DNA of 64,000 bases. Source: Burkholderiaceae bacterium (lineage in GTDB: Bacteria; Pseudomonadota; Gammaproteobacteria; Burkholderiales; Burkholderiaceae). Below the pieces are notes generated by a model, which was given only the letters and a program-made list of their open reading frames with translations, did no database searches and was not told the DNA's origin. The stretch covers positions 1-64,000 of the forward strand of contig CANFOL010000002.1 of NCBI GenBank assembly GCA_947448695.1, in the 5' to 3' direction. Made by a program: the position numbers and the translations under genes. How positions within the stretch are numbered: position 1 is the stretch's first letter; every line of letters starts with the position of its first letter. Positions 17,813-30,967 of this stretch are shown here, piece after piece.

Positions 17813-18700
17813 CTAAAATCCATAAAGACGTGTAGGGTTATCTACCATTATTTTTTGTAAGCTCTGAGGGTTTGTAATCCATTGTTCAATTTGGTTGACT
17901 AACTCGCCATCATCTGGCATGGGCGTTCCTAGAGTCATATTGACATGAGGCCAATCAAACCCCCAAACTAATTGATCTGGAACTGCTTCAACGAGCGCTT
18001 GAGCGAAGGGAATAATATCGCGATAAAAAAGAGGATCCTTCGATGTTCTATAAGGTGCTGAAAGCTTAGACCAACCTTTACCCGTTTTTAAAAAAGAGAT
18101 CAGGCCTTGAAAGCCCCTCTCATCAACCCCTTTTTCAATCACTGGTCGACCCATATGATCAATAACGACATCAATTGGGAAGTCGGCAAAAGTTTCAATT
18201 AAGTTAGGAAACTTTTCTACATCAAGAAGAAATTGTGTATGCCAATTGTATTGTTTGACTCTTTGCGCTAATTTTTTCGCAGCATCTAGAGATAAGCCGA
18301 TTTGATTCACTAAATTACAGCGAAATCCCCTCACTCCTCCAAGATGAAGACGTTCAAGTTCCTTGTCTGTAATTGCCTCATCGACTAAACCAATTGCTCT
18401 AAATCGATCCGGAGCGCTAGCGATGACGTCCAAAGCAAGGGAATTATCAAGTCCATATACATTGGCATGAACTATAACAGCGCGCTCTATACCAAGCGTT
18501 TCAATCAATTTTAAATAGTCTTTAATAAAAACTGAAGGCGGTAGATACGCTGGATTTTTTGTCAGAGGATACTGGATAGGGTCATCGAATAGGTGGCAGT
18601 GACAATCCGTAGAATTCTTTGGCAATACGATTTTGGGTTTTGATGTATTACTAAAGGGTTGTGGATTTTGAAACACAGGGGCGTTAGACATGGTGCTCAT
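17813..18700 (-). CDS. Amidohydrolase family 2 (PDC lactonase-like) metal-dependent hydrolase
   Basis: This 295-residue TIM-barrel hydrolase belongs to Amidohydrolase_2, the family of 2-pyrone-4,6-dicarboxylate lactonase and galactarolactone isomerase. It shows the N-terminal metal or active-site motif DCHCHLF at about 33-39, IDHMGRP in the middle, and WGFDWPH near the C-terminus, where the Asp is the usual catalytic residue. It sits between two Bug receptor genes and upstream of the monooxygenase gene on the same strand. A lactone, lactam or enol-lactone from ring cleavage is a plausible substrate; nothing in the sequence settles which. Confidence 0.85.
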   Translation of the reverse strand: MSTMSNAPVFQNPQPFSNTSKPKIVLPKNSTDCHCHLFDDPIQYPLTKNPAYLPPSVFIKDYLKLIETLGIERAVIVHANVYGLDNSLALDVIASAPDRFRAIGLVDEAITDKELERLHLGGVRGFRCNLVNQIGLSLDAAKKLAQRVKQYNWHTQFLLDVEKFPNLIETFADFPIDVVIDHMGRPVIEKGVDERGFQGLISFLKTGKGWSKLSAPYRTSKDPLFYRDIIPFAQALVEAVPDQLVWGFDWPHVNMTLGTPMPDDGELVNQIEQWITNPQSLQKIMVDNPTRLYGF

Positions 18701-18740
18701 CTTTTAGGTTAAATAGAGATTATTGGAAGCATTGCAGAAA

Positions 18741-19712
18741 TTATTCAGCTTTAATCCCAGTAATTTTGATAACGTTGGCCCAGTAGGCACTATCTTTTTT
18801 TAATAATGCGGCTAAGACTTCTGCAGATCCCGGATCTGGGTCATAAGCTAATGCAATTAATTGTTGTTTGATTTCAGGGCTATTTAAACATTGTATGAAG
18901 GCTTGGTTGAGACGTTGCGCTACACTTTTGGGTAATCCTGCAGGACCAAAAATCCCATACCATGTATTGAGTTCATAACCAGGTACTGTTTCTGAAATAC
19001 TGGGGACTGCGGAGAGAACCGGCGATCGTTTTAATGTTGTTGTGCCCAGTGGAGTAAGCTTACCCGCTTGAATTTGGGAAAGTACAGTTGAAGTATTTGT
19101 AATAAGAATATCTACTTCATTGGCAAGTAAAGCGGATACGGCAGGCCCACCACCTTTATAGGGGATATGCGTGAATTGAGTACCGGTTGCAATACCGAGC
19201 ACTTCCATACCCAGATGCGGAGTACTCCCAATGCCTGCAGAGGAATAATTAATTTTTCTAGGATCTTCTTTTGCAATGGCAATTAATTCGGAAATATTTT
19301 TTGCTTTAAATTTAGGATTTGCTACTAGTACGCTAGGTGTGTTTACCATCATGGCTACGGGAGTTAAATCTTTCGCAGGATCAAAACTCATCTGACTGTA
19401 TAGTGCCGTACTAATGGGTAAGGAGCTATTACCTAAAAGTAATGTATAGCCATCAGGTAAGGATTTAGCCACAAAGTCGGCACCAATATTCCCATTAGCA
19501 CCAGGCTTATTATCTAGAATAATTGGTTGCCCCAATAACTCAGATAACTTCTTACTTAAAGGGCGCATTAAAACATCAGCACCGCCACCTGGCGGAAATG
19601 GAATGACGATTTTGATTGGTTTGGATGGAAACTCTTGAGCGAAAGAAACTTGGCTAACTAAAAATAAAGCATTCATTAATAAAAATATATATTTCGACAA
19701 AGTCTTATTCAT
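18741..19712 (-). CDS. Bug family (TctC-like) periplasmic solute-binding protein
   Basis: This 323-residue receptor is the first gene of the leftward catabolic operon. A signal peptide covers about residues 1-25 (LVSQVSFAQ). The mature protein has the Bug signature FPSKPIKIVIPFPPGGGADVL, KPGANGNIGADFVAKS and HIPYKGGGPAVSALLANEVDIL. An AAGGGGA ribosome site precedes the ATG. It differs strongly from the second Bug protein in the same operon, so the pair probably arose by separate recruitment. No transporter membrane subunits accompany it. Confidence 0.9.
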   Translation of the reverse strand: MNKTLSKYIFLLMNALFLVSQVSFAQEFPSKPIKIVIPFPPGGGADVLMRPLSKKLSELLGQPIILDNKPGANGNIGADFVAKSLPDGYTLLLGNSSLPISTALYSQMSFDPAKDLTPVAMMVNTPSVLVANPKFKAKNISELIAIAKEDPRKINYSSAGIGSTPHLGMEVLGIATGTQFTHIPYKGGGPAVSALLANEVDILITNTSTVLSQIQAGKLTPLGTTTLKRSPVLSAVPSISETVPGYELNTWYGIFGPAGLPKSVAQRLNQAFIQCLNSPEIKQQLIALAYDPDPGSAEVLAALLKKDSAYWANVIKITGIKAE

Positions 19713-20037
19713 GTTGTCCCCTTTTTAATCATCATACTAACAAAATAATTAGGGATACTTTCAATTTCTAAGGTAGGAAAAGTAATTAGCGGAACGGTCG
19801 TCATCACAGGGTGATTGATGGCTATGTGCTCTATAAAGCGCCATTAGACCGAATTAGACGAAGTAACTTATTGTTTTAATGAAATAAATACCCGTCTTAT
19901 GGTTCATAAACACTCTAAAACGGCATGAGGTAACTCATCTGAATTGAAAGCAATTCACCTCATTCTAAAGATGGGTTTTGTTTTGAATTTTTCAAATACT
20001 ACACATCATAAATATTTAAAATTTCTTCACAACTTGT
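19713..20037. other. 325-bp intergenic region upstream of the Bug/amidohydrolase/monooxygenase operon
   Basis: No credible gene was seen. This stretch should hold the promoter of the leftward operon and the 3' end of the MarR-like gene's transcript. It contains the bulged hairpin at 19926-19962. No clear promoter could be picked out by eye. Confidence 0.5.
19926..19962. repeat. Bulged inverted repeat
   Basis: TGAGGT (19926-19931) pairs with ACCTCA (19957-19962), and inside it GAATTG (19941-19946) pairs with CAATTC (19951-19956) across an AAAG loop. A 9-base bulge sits on one side only. It has no T-run on the minus strand, so it is not a standard terminator; it may be an operator or a structured leader for the operon to its left. 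Confidence 0.35.
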
Positions 20038-20352
20038 TTACTTTAAAAAAGTATCTAATTCCTTAAGTCTTTCAACAGCAAGTTTGGTCGGGACAATTTT
20101 CTTTACACGAAAGTCATTTTTATCGGGATAAATTTCTATAAGTTTTGAACTTACTAAGATTTTCAAATTCTTGTGAAGTGTGGCAGGTGAACCAATTTCC
20201 GACAAATAAATAACTTCCATTACACGGCAATCTTTTTGATTAACATAACTGTTGCAGATATAGTTTAGCAAATTAGACTGTAGTTCATTAATACAGTATT
20301 TTCTGTTAATACTCTGGATGCCCTGCATTACTTTTAAACATTTAAATAACAT
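20038..20352 (-). CDS. MarR-like winged-helix transcriptional regulator (short)
   Basis: This 104-residue protein is shorter than typical MarR proteins. A winged helix is recognisable at about 45-95: EVIYLSEIGSPATLHKNLKI as the helix-turn-helix, then LIEIYPDKNDFRVKKIVPT as the wing. It lacks the long dimerisation helices of full MarR regulators. An internal ATG at residue 9 is an alternative start. It lies upstream of and on the same strand as the Bug/monooxygenase operon, which it may regulate. The gene and its flanks are notably AT-rich. Confidence 0.7.
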   Translation of the reverse strand: MLFKCLKVMQGIQSINRKYCINELQSNLLNYICNSYVNQKDCRVMEVIYLSEIGSPATLHKNLKILVSSKLIEIYPDKNDFRVKKIVPTKLAVERLKELDTFLK

Positions 20353-20984
20353 TTAACAATTATCGACACTATGAGTCACATAGGGAAGTTTTATTAATTA
20401 TAAAGTAAGGTTTTTTTTTGTAATTAATTTTAATATTAAAAATAAAACAAAAGTTATTGATAAAAATCAAATAATTTCTTGAGCAATTTAATAAATAATA
20501 ATTATTGATTTATATTCCATCAGAATAAATCGCCAAAGATAATCCAATTAACTTATGGCAAAATTTTTATTTTTTTATAGTTCCATCTTTTTTTGTTAAG
20601 ACCAAGTCATATTCATTTTCGATTTCAACTGAGAGACAGTTATCCTCGACAAATTAATAGACCAACCCAAAACCCTCATCTTCTACGACAACTTCACCGA
20701 ACTCTAAGTTTTGATAGGTTACTTTGAACATTGTTTTATATTTTTGAAATATAAAAAGAAATTTAGTAGATATGAATACAAAGACTAAGTATCATCTTAA
20801 ATAAATAGAACCTTTAATAAACAATATGGTAATTGAATCATTCATCTCACTGATACGATGAAGATATTTTTAAATTTAACATCTTAGAATTGCAGAAATT
20901 ATTTTTTATCAGCCTTTATCATCAAACCAAAACATAAAAAATCTCGCACCTGTTAAGTAAAGAATCAAAACTCTTTTTATATAT
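20353..20984. other. AT-rich 632-bp intergenic stretch next to the tRNA cluster
   Basis: This stretch is clearly richer in A and T than its surroundings, with runs such as gtttttttttg near 20410. It contains only the interrupted small ORF at 20567-20731. No tRNA remnant, transposase fragment or long direct repeat was seen. Position beside three tRNA genes is typical of sites where foreign DNA inserts and decays. Confidence 0.5.
20567..20731 (-). pseudogene. Small ORF interrupted by an in-frame stop
   Basis: From the ATG at 20731, 25 codons (starting MFKVTYQNLEFGEVVVEDEG) run to a TAA, and the same frame then stays open for 28 more codons (FVEDNCLSVEIENEYDLVLT, then basic residues) to a final TAA. 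Acidic and hydrophobic residues alternate on both sides of the stop, as in a small beta-rich protein. This suggests a 54-residue gene broken by one nonsense change, but a chance reading cannot be excluded. I recognise no family. Confidence 0.3.
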
Positions 20985-21008
20985 TTAATGGTATAGATTA
21001 ATAGAAAC

Positions 21009-21022
21009 AGCCCATTTGAGCT
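21009..21022 (-). terminator. Weak hairpin downstream of the tRNA genes
   Basis: On the minus strand AGCTC and GGGCT pair (one G-U pair) around an AAAT loop, followed by GTTTCTATT. It lies 27 bases beyond the tRNA-Asp 3' end and could end the gltX-tRNA transcript. The stem is short and the T-run is broken. Confidence 0.25.
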
Positions 21023-21048
21023 TTTCGGTTTTTTGATATAAGGATTGT

Positions 21049-21125
21049 TGGCGGAGCGGACGGGACTCGAACCCGCGACCCTCGGCGTGACAGGCCGATA
21101 TTCTAACCAACTGAACTACCGCTCC
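21049..21125 (-). tRNA. tRNA-Asp (GTC)
   Basis: A 77-base tRNA with encoded CCA at 21049-21051. The 7-bp acceptor stem pairs GGAGCGG with CCGCTCC, the T arm holds GGGTTCGAGTCCC, and the anticodon loop is CTGTCAC with anticodon GTC. It is third and last in the Ala-Glu-Asp cluster. Confidence 0.97.
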
Positions 21126-21140
21126 TTCTTTGCCATATGA

Positions 21141-21216
21141 TGGCGTCCCCAGGGGGATTCGAACCCCCGTACTCACCGTGAAAGGGTGATGTCCTAGGCC
21201 TCTAGACGATGGGGAC
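21141..21216 (-). tRNA. tRNA-Glu (TTC)
   Basis: A 76-base tRNA with encoded CCA at 21141-21143. The acceptor stem begins GTCCCCA, the T arm carries GGGGGTTCGAATCCCCC, and the anticodon loop CTTTCAC gives anticodon TTC. It lies downstream of gltX, whose product charges it, on the same strand. Confidence 0.97.
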
Positions 21217-21285
21217 CTAGTGCTACGGTAAAACTATCTATTCACTGTCACCTGAATAAACTTAAAACATATTTTGATCGCATCC

Positions 21286-21361
<76 letters not shown>

Positions 21362-21474
21362 GATCGTATTAGCTCTACATCTGGCACTACATAAAAACGA
21401 TCGTTTTATTAGCAATCAAAACAATCTACTATTTTATCCTATTTTTATATTATTAGGCAATAACCCTATGCAAC

Positions 21475-22908
21475 TTAAATAATAGAAAGTCGTTTGACAA
21501 CCTCTTCTTTGCCGATAATGGCCATCATCGCATCAATTGCTGGGGTTTGCGTGGTTGCAAACATCAGGTATCTGATTGGCATTGCCAAAGCCGGCATTTT
21601 GATGCCATGCTTGGTCAGCGTAGCTTTCATTGAAGCAGCAATAGCTTCTTTTGTGCCGTCATTTCCTTGAAGTAATTCAACAAAATCATGAATCGCAGGA
21701 TAGACTTCTGCTTGCACCATCTTTCCAAATTCCTCAGAGTTCTTGTCATGAGTTGGTACTTCCATATAAAAAAGCTTTGCGCCTTTAGCAATTTCAATGA
21801 GGGTGTTTGCGCGTGCTTTAAGTAAATCAACTACGGCGACAAAATCTGGACCACCCTTAGCTTGATCACCTTCAAAAACAATCCCCTCTTTTTTCGCAAA
21901 TGGAATCGTTCTTTTAGCTAGATCTTGGCTATCCGCATGTTGGATGTAATGATGATTCAGGAAAATTAATTTTTCAGGGCTAAACTGCGCGGGTGACTTG
22001 CCTAAGCTTTCCAAATCAAACCAGCCAATAAATTGCTCTTTCGTAAAGATTTCTGCATCGCCATGCGACCAACCTAGACGAGCCAAATAATTCAGAATCG
22101 CTTCAGGTAAATACCCTGCCACTTGATAGTCCCGAACGCTCATTGCGCCATTGCGTTTACTCATCTTTTCACCCTGCTCATTAAGCACAGTCGGCAAATG
22201 TCCATATACTGGAACCTGCCCTCCTAAAGCATGAATAATATTAATCTGGCGAGGCGTATTGTTAATGTGATCATCACCCCGAATCACATGGGTGATCTTC
22301 ATATCTAAGTCATCTACCACTACACAAAAGTTATAGGTTGGTGTGCCGTCAGGTCTTGCAATCACGAGGTCATCTAACTCTTCATTCGAAATCGAGATCA
22401 CACCCTTCACCGCATCTTTCCAAACGACATTGCCGTCGATGGGATTTTTAAATCTCACAACAGGTTTTACTCCTTGCGGAATCAGCGGTAATTGCTTGCC
22501 TGGTTCTGGTCGCCACGCACCGTTATAACGCGGTTTTTCTTTATTAGCAATTTGCGCATCACGCAAAGTATTGAGCTCTTCTTCACTCATGTAGCAATAG
22601 TAGGCCAGTCCAGCATCAATCATTTGCTTGAGAGTCGCATGATAACGATCTAAACGTTGCATTTGATAAAACGGTCCTTCATCAATATCAAGACCTAACC
22701 ACTGCAATCCTTCGATAATGACGTCGACCGCTTCTTGCGTTGAGCGTTCTTGATCCGTATCTTCAATCCGTAAAATAAAGTCGCCACCCTTGGCTCTTGC
22801 AAATGCCCAAGGATAAAGTGCACTTCGCAAATTACCAAGGTGAATAAAGCCTGTCGGACTAGGCGCGAATCGGGTACGTATACGTGAGGTTAAATTTTCC
22901 ATAGCCAT
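21475..22908 (-). CDS. gltX: Glutamyl-tRNA synthetase
   Basis: This 477-residue class I synthetase attaches glutamate to tRNA-Glu in the cytoplasm. The HIGH-type motif is within [18 protein letters not shown] at about 14-31 and the KMSKS-type motif is EKMSKRNG near 247. Length and order match discriminating bacterial GluRS. A GGGA lies just upstream of the ATG used; a second ATG two codons later is possible. tRNA-Ala, tRNA-Glu and tRNA-Asp follow on the same strand and may be cotranscribed. Confidence 0.97.
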   Translation of the reverse strand: MAMENLTSRIRTRFAPSPTGFIHLGNLRSALYPWAFARAKGGDFILRIEDTDQERSTQEAVDVIIEGLQWLGLDIDEGPFYQMQRLDRYHATLKQMIDAGLAYYCYMSEEELNTLRDAQIANKEKPRYNGAWRPEPGKQLPLIPQGVKPVVRFKNPIDGNVVWKDAVKGVISISNEELDDLVIARPDGTPTYNFCVVVDDLDMKITHVIRGDDHINNTPRQINIIHALGGQVPVYGHLPTVLNEQGEKMSKRNGAMSVRDYQVAGYLPEAILNYLARLGWSHGDAEIFTKEQFIGWFDLESLGKSPAQFSPEKLIFLNHHYIQHADSQDLAKRTIPFAKKEGIVFEGDQAKGGPDFVAVVDLLKARANTLIEIAKGAKLFYMEVPTHDKNSEEFGKMVQAEVYPAIHDFVELLQGNDGTKEAIAASMKATLTKHGIKMPALAMPIRYLMFATTQTPAIDAMMAIIGKEEVVKRLSII

Positions 22909-22935
22909 TATTATCCCATGCTTGTGTGTTCATAC

Positions 22936-24171
22936 TCAAAGCTTGAGGATCAGCGATTTTTGTTGATAGCTGATATAACTACCAAAGAGCAATATCGTTC
23001 CGGAGAACAAAAGCCCAATTCCTAAACTACCCGTTAAATCGGATAAATATCCAACGATGACAGGTCCAATAATCTGGCCAATAGCAAAGGCAATCGTAAA
23101 AATTCGTAAGCCGTATAACCAATCTTCTGTTGGTAAATTATGTTTCACAAAGGCTGTAGTTGATGCAACTGCCGTCACCATACTAGAACCAAACATCATC
23201 GCTGAAATAAATATCAAGACAACTTTCCAAAGCGATACTTCAGATGGATGACTAGTCAAAGCGATGAGGGATGGAATAAAACACGCTATGGCTAACACCA
23301 AACTAACCGCCCCCAATACTGCGCCATCTTTTTTTAAATCTAACTGTCTTGACCAAATTTTGGAGGAAAGCATAATAAATAAACCTAATAAGCCATAAAA
23401 ATAATCTAACTTACTGCCCGTAATACCGATCTCTTTAACAAGCGCTACAGAGAAGGTCATGTATCCAATATAACCAAGTCCATATAAAAAATAGCCTGTA
23501 TTCATCGGCAACATTTGTTTTAAAGAAACCCGTTCGTTGAAATGCGCTACAGCAATGGGGTATTTCATGGAATGTACAGGACTATAAATGAACAACCCCA
23601 TCAATAAAGCAACTAGCGCCATCCCCCACCAAGCAAATTGCCATGCATGCAGATGCCCCAGAGATCTTGCCCACAACTCCATAGGATGTACAAAAATACT
23701 GGAAAGAACAATTCCAAAACCAACTCCACCATAATAAATACCTAAGATCCAACCGGAGCGCTTGGGATGTAATGTGCTTACTTTAGCTGCTAATGCCCCA
23801 CCACCAACAAATACCCAAGTACTAGTTGCCCCCACCAAAAAACGGATGACAAATAAGGGGGTAATATCTTTGAAAAATCCCATCAAAGCAATCAAACAAA
23901 TCGTCGCAAAGGTACTCCATAAAAACACCCTGTTTAATGCCACCCGCTCGAATACCCAATTACAGGTCAGTGCTCCAACTAGATAACCGATAGCATTAGC
24001 TGTATTCATATTCCCGGAGATGAAATAACTCCAGTGCAAATCTTCACGCATAAGGGGTAAAAATAAAGTGTAGGAAAAGCGCGAGATGCCTAAGGCGATT
24101 GCAGCCCCTAAAGCCAGTGCAATCGCACACCAAATCGGATATTGTTGTTGAAATTTAATAGAATTGTGCAT
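22936..24171 (-). CDS. YbfB/YjiJ family MFS transporter
   Basis: This 411-residue inner-membrane protein has about twelve hydrophobic segments. Its opening, ALALGAAIALGISRFSYTLFLPLMREDLHWS, and later MNTANAIGYLVGA match the YbfB/YjiJ branch of the major facilitator superfamily. I use the ATG at 24171; a TTG at 24189 is in frame. The gene diverges from hslO, with 48 bases between starts, and lies upstream of gltX on the same strand. The substrate is unknown; some relatives are called sugar or arsenite-linked carriers without proof. Confidence 0.85.
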   Translation of the reverse strand: MHNSIKFQQQYPIWCAIALALGAAIALGISRFSYTLFLPLMREDLHWSYFISGNMNTANAIGYLVGALTCNWVFERVALNRVFLWSTFATICLIALMGFFKDITPLFVIRFLVGATSTWVFVGGGALAAKVSTLHPKRSGWILGIYYGGVGFGIVLSSIFVHPMELWARSLGHLHAWQFAWWGMALVALLMGLFIYSPVHSMKYPIAVAHFNERVSLKQMLPMNTGYFLYGLGYIGYMTFSVALVKEIGITGSKLDYFYGLLGLFIMLSSKIWSRQLDLKKDGAVLGAVSLVLAIACFIPSLIALTSHPSEVSLWKVVLIFISAMMFGSSMVTAVASTTAFVKHNLPTEDWLYGLRIFTIAFAIGQIIGPVIVGYLSDLTGSLGIGLLFSGTILLFGSYISYQQKSLILKL

Positions 24172-24219
24172 TAACCAATACAATAACAAATTAATCTCGC
24201 TACTCGGCCTATTTTATTC

Positions 24220-25221
24220 ATGAGCAACTCACCAAACGACTCCTTTTCGACAGAATTTGATGTCATACAAACTTTTCTATTTGATAAAAGTCAAGTTCGC
24301 GGCGAGATTGTTCGCTTAAATTCTGCTTGGCAAACGATTCAGCAACGCAGAAGCTATCCTCCAGCAATTAAACGTCATTTAGGCGAAATGGTGGCGGCTG
24401 GGGCATTACTGAGTGCTACTTTAAAGTTTGATGGCACACTCATTATTCAAGCCCAAGGAACCGGGATTGTGCGCCTGCTCGTCGTGGAATGCAATGCAAA
24501 CTTAGGTTTGCGAGCAACGATTAAATTAGCGCCCAATATCGATGGTTCTCTCATCGATGAACAAATATCATTAGCTGAGTTGATCAATCCAGATGGTCTA
24601 GGCAAACTAGCGATTACGCTTGACCCATCCAATCGTGGTGAAGGCCAACAGGCTTACCAAGGCATTGTGCCATTAATGTATCAGGGTAAGCCTGTTGAAA
24701 CGATTGCTCAAGCGATGATGGCCTATATGCACCATTCAGAGCAATTAGAAACTCATATCTCCTTATCCTGTAATGATCAATTCGCGAGCGGTATTTTGAT
24801 TCAGAAACTTCCTCAAATTGGCGGCAAACTAGCTGAAAATATCAGCCAAGAAGAACTTCTTGACGATTGGCATCGTTTCAATCTGTTAGTAAACACGGTT
24901 TCTGACGAAGAAATGTTAGATACCCCACCTGATGTCTTGATGCAACGCTTGTTTGCGGTTGAGGCCAATGATCAAAAAGTGAAGGCATTTGAGCCACGTA
25001 AAGTCTACTTTGAATGCCAATGCTCCAGAATTCGTGTTGGCAATATGCTGCTCATGTTGGGGCATGCAGAAGTGCTCAGCATTCTTGAAGAACAACATCA
25101 AGTGGAGACTACCTGCGATTTTTGTGGAGAGGTCTACCATTTTGACCCTGTAGATTGTGAGCAATTATTCAAAGCACAGAATTTACTAGACGGTATGCGC
25201 CCTGCTCAGGGAAAACATTAA
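24220..25221 (+). CDS. hslO: Hsp33 redox-regulated molecular chaperone
   Basis: This 333-residue cytoplasmic chaperone is switched on by oxidation. The four zinc-binding cysteines are near the C-terminus: CQC in FECQCSRIRV at about 267-269 and CDFC in TTCDFCGEVYHF near 301-304. The N-terminal domain includes the HLGEMVAAGALLSATLK block. When the cysteines form disulfides and lose zinc, Hsp33 binds unfolding proteins. It converges on ftsB with only 3 bases between the two stops. Confidence 0.95.
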   Translation: MSNSPNDSFSTEFDVIQTFLFDKSQVRGEIVRLNSAWQTIQQRRSYPPAIKRHLGEMVAAGALLSATLKFDGTLIIQAQGTGIVRLLVVECNANLGLRATIKLAPNIDGSLIDEQISLAELINPDGLGKLAITLDPSNRGEGQQAYQGIVPLMYQGKPVETIAQAMMAYMHHSEQLETHISLSCNDQFASGILIQKLPQIGGKLAENISQEELLDDWHRFNLLVNTVSDEEMLDTPPDVLMQRLFAVEANDQKVKAFEPRKVYFECQCSRIRVGNMLLMLGHAEVLSILEEQHQVETTCDFCGEVYHFDPVDCEQLFKAQNLLDGMRPAQGKH

Positions 25222-25224
25222 AGC

Positions 25225-25656
25225 TTATTGAACTACTTTTTCAGCAGAAGCGTCTTTATCTTTGCTAGAGTTTGCAGCAGGCTTAGCTTTACTGACTTTG
25301 GTGTCTTTAGGAGAGCTCGCGTCTTTAATAGCTTCTTCTTTCTTTTCCGCCTTTGACTTTAATACAGCCTTTGGTAACTCTTCATCACTTTGCACAATCT
25401 GCACCATGGTTTCATTTTCCTTGACCATGCCATGCTCAATCCGTGCACGCTCTTCAACGGCGCGTGTACCTTGACGTAAGTCATTGACATCACCAGCTAA
25501 TTTATTATTGCGGTTTTCTAATTCACGATTTTTTGCTTGATGGGCTTGAACTTCTTTATCCATTTGGTACACATGCAACCACCCACCTTTACCAATCCAC
25601 AATGGATATTGGATCGCGATGAGTAATCCTAGAAGTCCATAAACAATGTAGCGCAA
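25225..25656 (-). CDS. ftsB: Cell division protein FtsB (septum formation initiator)
   Basis: This 143-residue protein has one N-terminal membrane segment (about residues 4-18, VYGLLGLLIAIQYPLW) followed by a periplasmic coiled coil (about 30-75, KEVQAHQAKNRELENRNNKL) and the conserved GTRAVEERARIEHGMVKENE. It forms the FtsQLB complex that activates septal peptidoglycan synthesis. The C-terminal 50 residues are Lys-, Ala- and Glu-rich and of low complexity, longer than in E. coli FtsB (about 103 residues). It follows eno directly, an arrangement common in beta- and gammaproteobacteria. Confidence 0.93.
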   Translation of the reverse strand: MRYIVYGLLGLLIAIQYPLWIGKGGWLHVYQMDKEVQAHQAKNRELENRNNKLAGDVNDLRQGTRAVEERARIEHGMVKENETMVQIVQSDEELPKAVLKSKAEKKEEAIKDASSPKDTKVSKAKPAANSSKDKDASAEKVVQ

Positions 25657-26952
<1,296 letters not shown>

Positions 26953-26971
26953 TCAAAAATAATAATTAAAT

Positions 26972-29526
<2,555 letters not shown>

Positions 29527-29560
29527 TTATATACAAGACTTGTTTAATTTCCGAAAAATT

Positions 29561-30958
29561 CTAGTTATTTGACTGCCAGGGTATGTTTTTTATCCCAGAA
29601 AATACATTTCTTTTTTTCTCAAACGCATGTGCCACTTGATAGAGAAGGTGCTCATCATGGAATTGACTAGCAATTTGAAGGGCTAAGGGCATACCAAGAC
29701 TGCTTAAGCCCATTGGTAGGGTGATTGCAGGGTGCCCCGTCAAACTATACAGCCGATTACAAGTACTTCTAGCTCCGGTGGGATGCTGATATAAATCTGC
29801 CATGGTTTGTGCTGGTGCCTCCCGACCAACGGACACTATCACATCCACAGACGATTCTTGTGGTCGATTTAATTGTTGAGTTAACTGCTCTGCATAGGTT
29901 TGCGCTATAGATAGGGCATCTTGATAATCTATCTCATCCACTTGACTTGCAACTACCAGTTTTTGTTGCAGACCTTTTCCTAGGTTTTCTTTTTGATCTT
30001 CATAAAAGCTTTTGAGCTCTTGCCATCCTTCAAAATTAATGATGATATTGGCTACTTTAGCGATCATGTTGAGATCGGGTAATGTAATCGGTACGATCTG
30101 CGCACCTAAATCTTTGAATAATTCGAGAGATTCTAAAAATGCTTTTCTCACCTCATCAGTAATATCAGTAGTCTGTAAATGATCAAAATCCACACCAATT
30201 CTCGTATTAGTTAATTCTGTGCGTAATTCATTTAAAAAAGCCTGATAGTCTGATCCTAAGCACGTACATAGCATAATCAAATTATCACGCACATTCCGCG
30301 TAAGAATTCCTACGGTATCCAAGCTTGGCGCTAAAGGAATTAAACCTTCCTTAGATATGAGACCCCTAGTTGGTTTGAGTCCAACTAAGCCACTGGCGGC
30401 AGCTGGGTGACGTGCTGATCCTCCAGTATCCGATGCCGTGGCAGCAAAGCAATAGCCTGCGCCAACGGCGGTTGCTGAGCCACTGCTAGAACTTCCAGGC
30501 ATATGATCCACATTCCAAGGATTGCGTGCAGCCGGGAAAAAATCGTCTAAAGCTGGTGAACCAAAGGCGAATTCATGACAATTGGCCTTACCAATCGAAA
30601 TCGCTCCTGCATTTTCTAATACTTGAATGACGTGCGCATTGACATCAGGCTTAAAGTTACTCAGCACTCCTGAGCCAGCGGTCGTTCTTACTCCTGAGGA
30701 AAAGAAAACATCTTTATGCGCAATTGGAATTCCGGCTAAAAGTCCCATCTGCTCTTGTGAGTTTCTAGCTTGATCTATCTGTCGCGCTTGTGATAAAGCA
30801 GCCTCTTTAGTGACCGTAATCATGCCATGCAATTGCGTATCTTTTTGCTGCACGATCGCAAGCGCATGTTCTACGAGTTGTGTGGCACTGATTTGCCGTT
30901 CATTTAAAGCAATTAATGCTTCCTCAAGAGTTTCTGGATACTTTGCAAGGCTGTCCAC
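29561..30958 (-). CDS. Amidase signature family hydrolase (GatA-like)
   Basis: This 465-residue amidase has the Ser-cisSer-Lys triad: the Lys in GIPIAHKDVFF at about 83, the Ser-rich loop MPGSSSSGSATAVGAG, and the nucleophile Ser in ASDTGGSARHPAAASG near 179. It resembles GatA, but no gatB or gatC gene is adjacent, and the cluster is catabolic, so a free amidase is more likely. Its start is GTG, 9 bases after the stop of the deacetylase-like gene, with which it forms an operon. The substrate is unknown. Confidence 0.88.
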   Translation of the reverse strand: MDSLAKYPETLEEALIALNERQISATQLVEHALAIVQQKDTQLHGMITVTKEAALSQARQIDQARNSQEQMGLLAGIPIAHKDVFFSSGVRTTAGSGVLSNFKPDVNAHVIQVLENAGAISIGKANCHEFAFGSPALDDFFPAARNPWNVDHMPGSSSSGSATAVGAGYCFAATASDTGGSARHPAAASGLVGLKPTRGLISKEGLIPLAPSLDTVGILTRNVRDNLIMLCTCLGSDYQAFLNELRTELTNTRIGVDFDHLQTTDITDEVRKAFLESLELFKDLGAQIVPITLPDLNMIAKVANIIINFEGWQELKSFYEDQKENLGKGLQQKLVVASQVDEIDYQDALSIAQTYAEQLTQQLNRPQESSVDVIVSVGREAPAQTMADLYQHPTGARSTCNRLYSLTGHPAITLPMGLSSLGMPLALQIASQFHDEHLLYQVAHAFEKKRNVFSGIKNIPWQSNN

Positions 30959-30967
30959 GTGTGCAAC

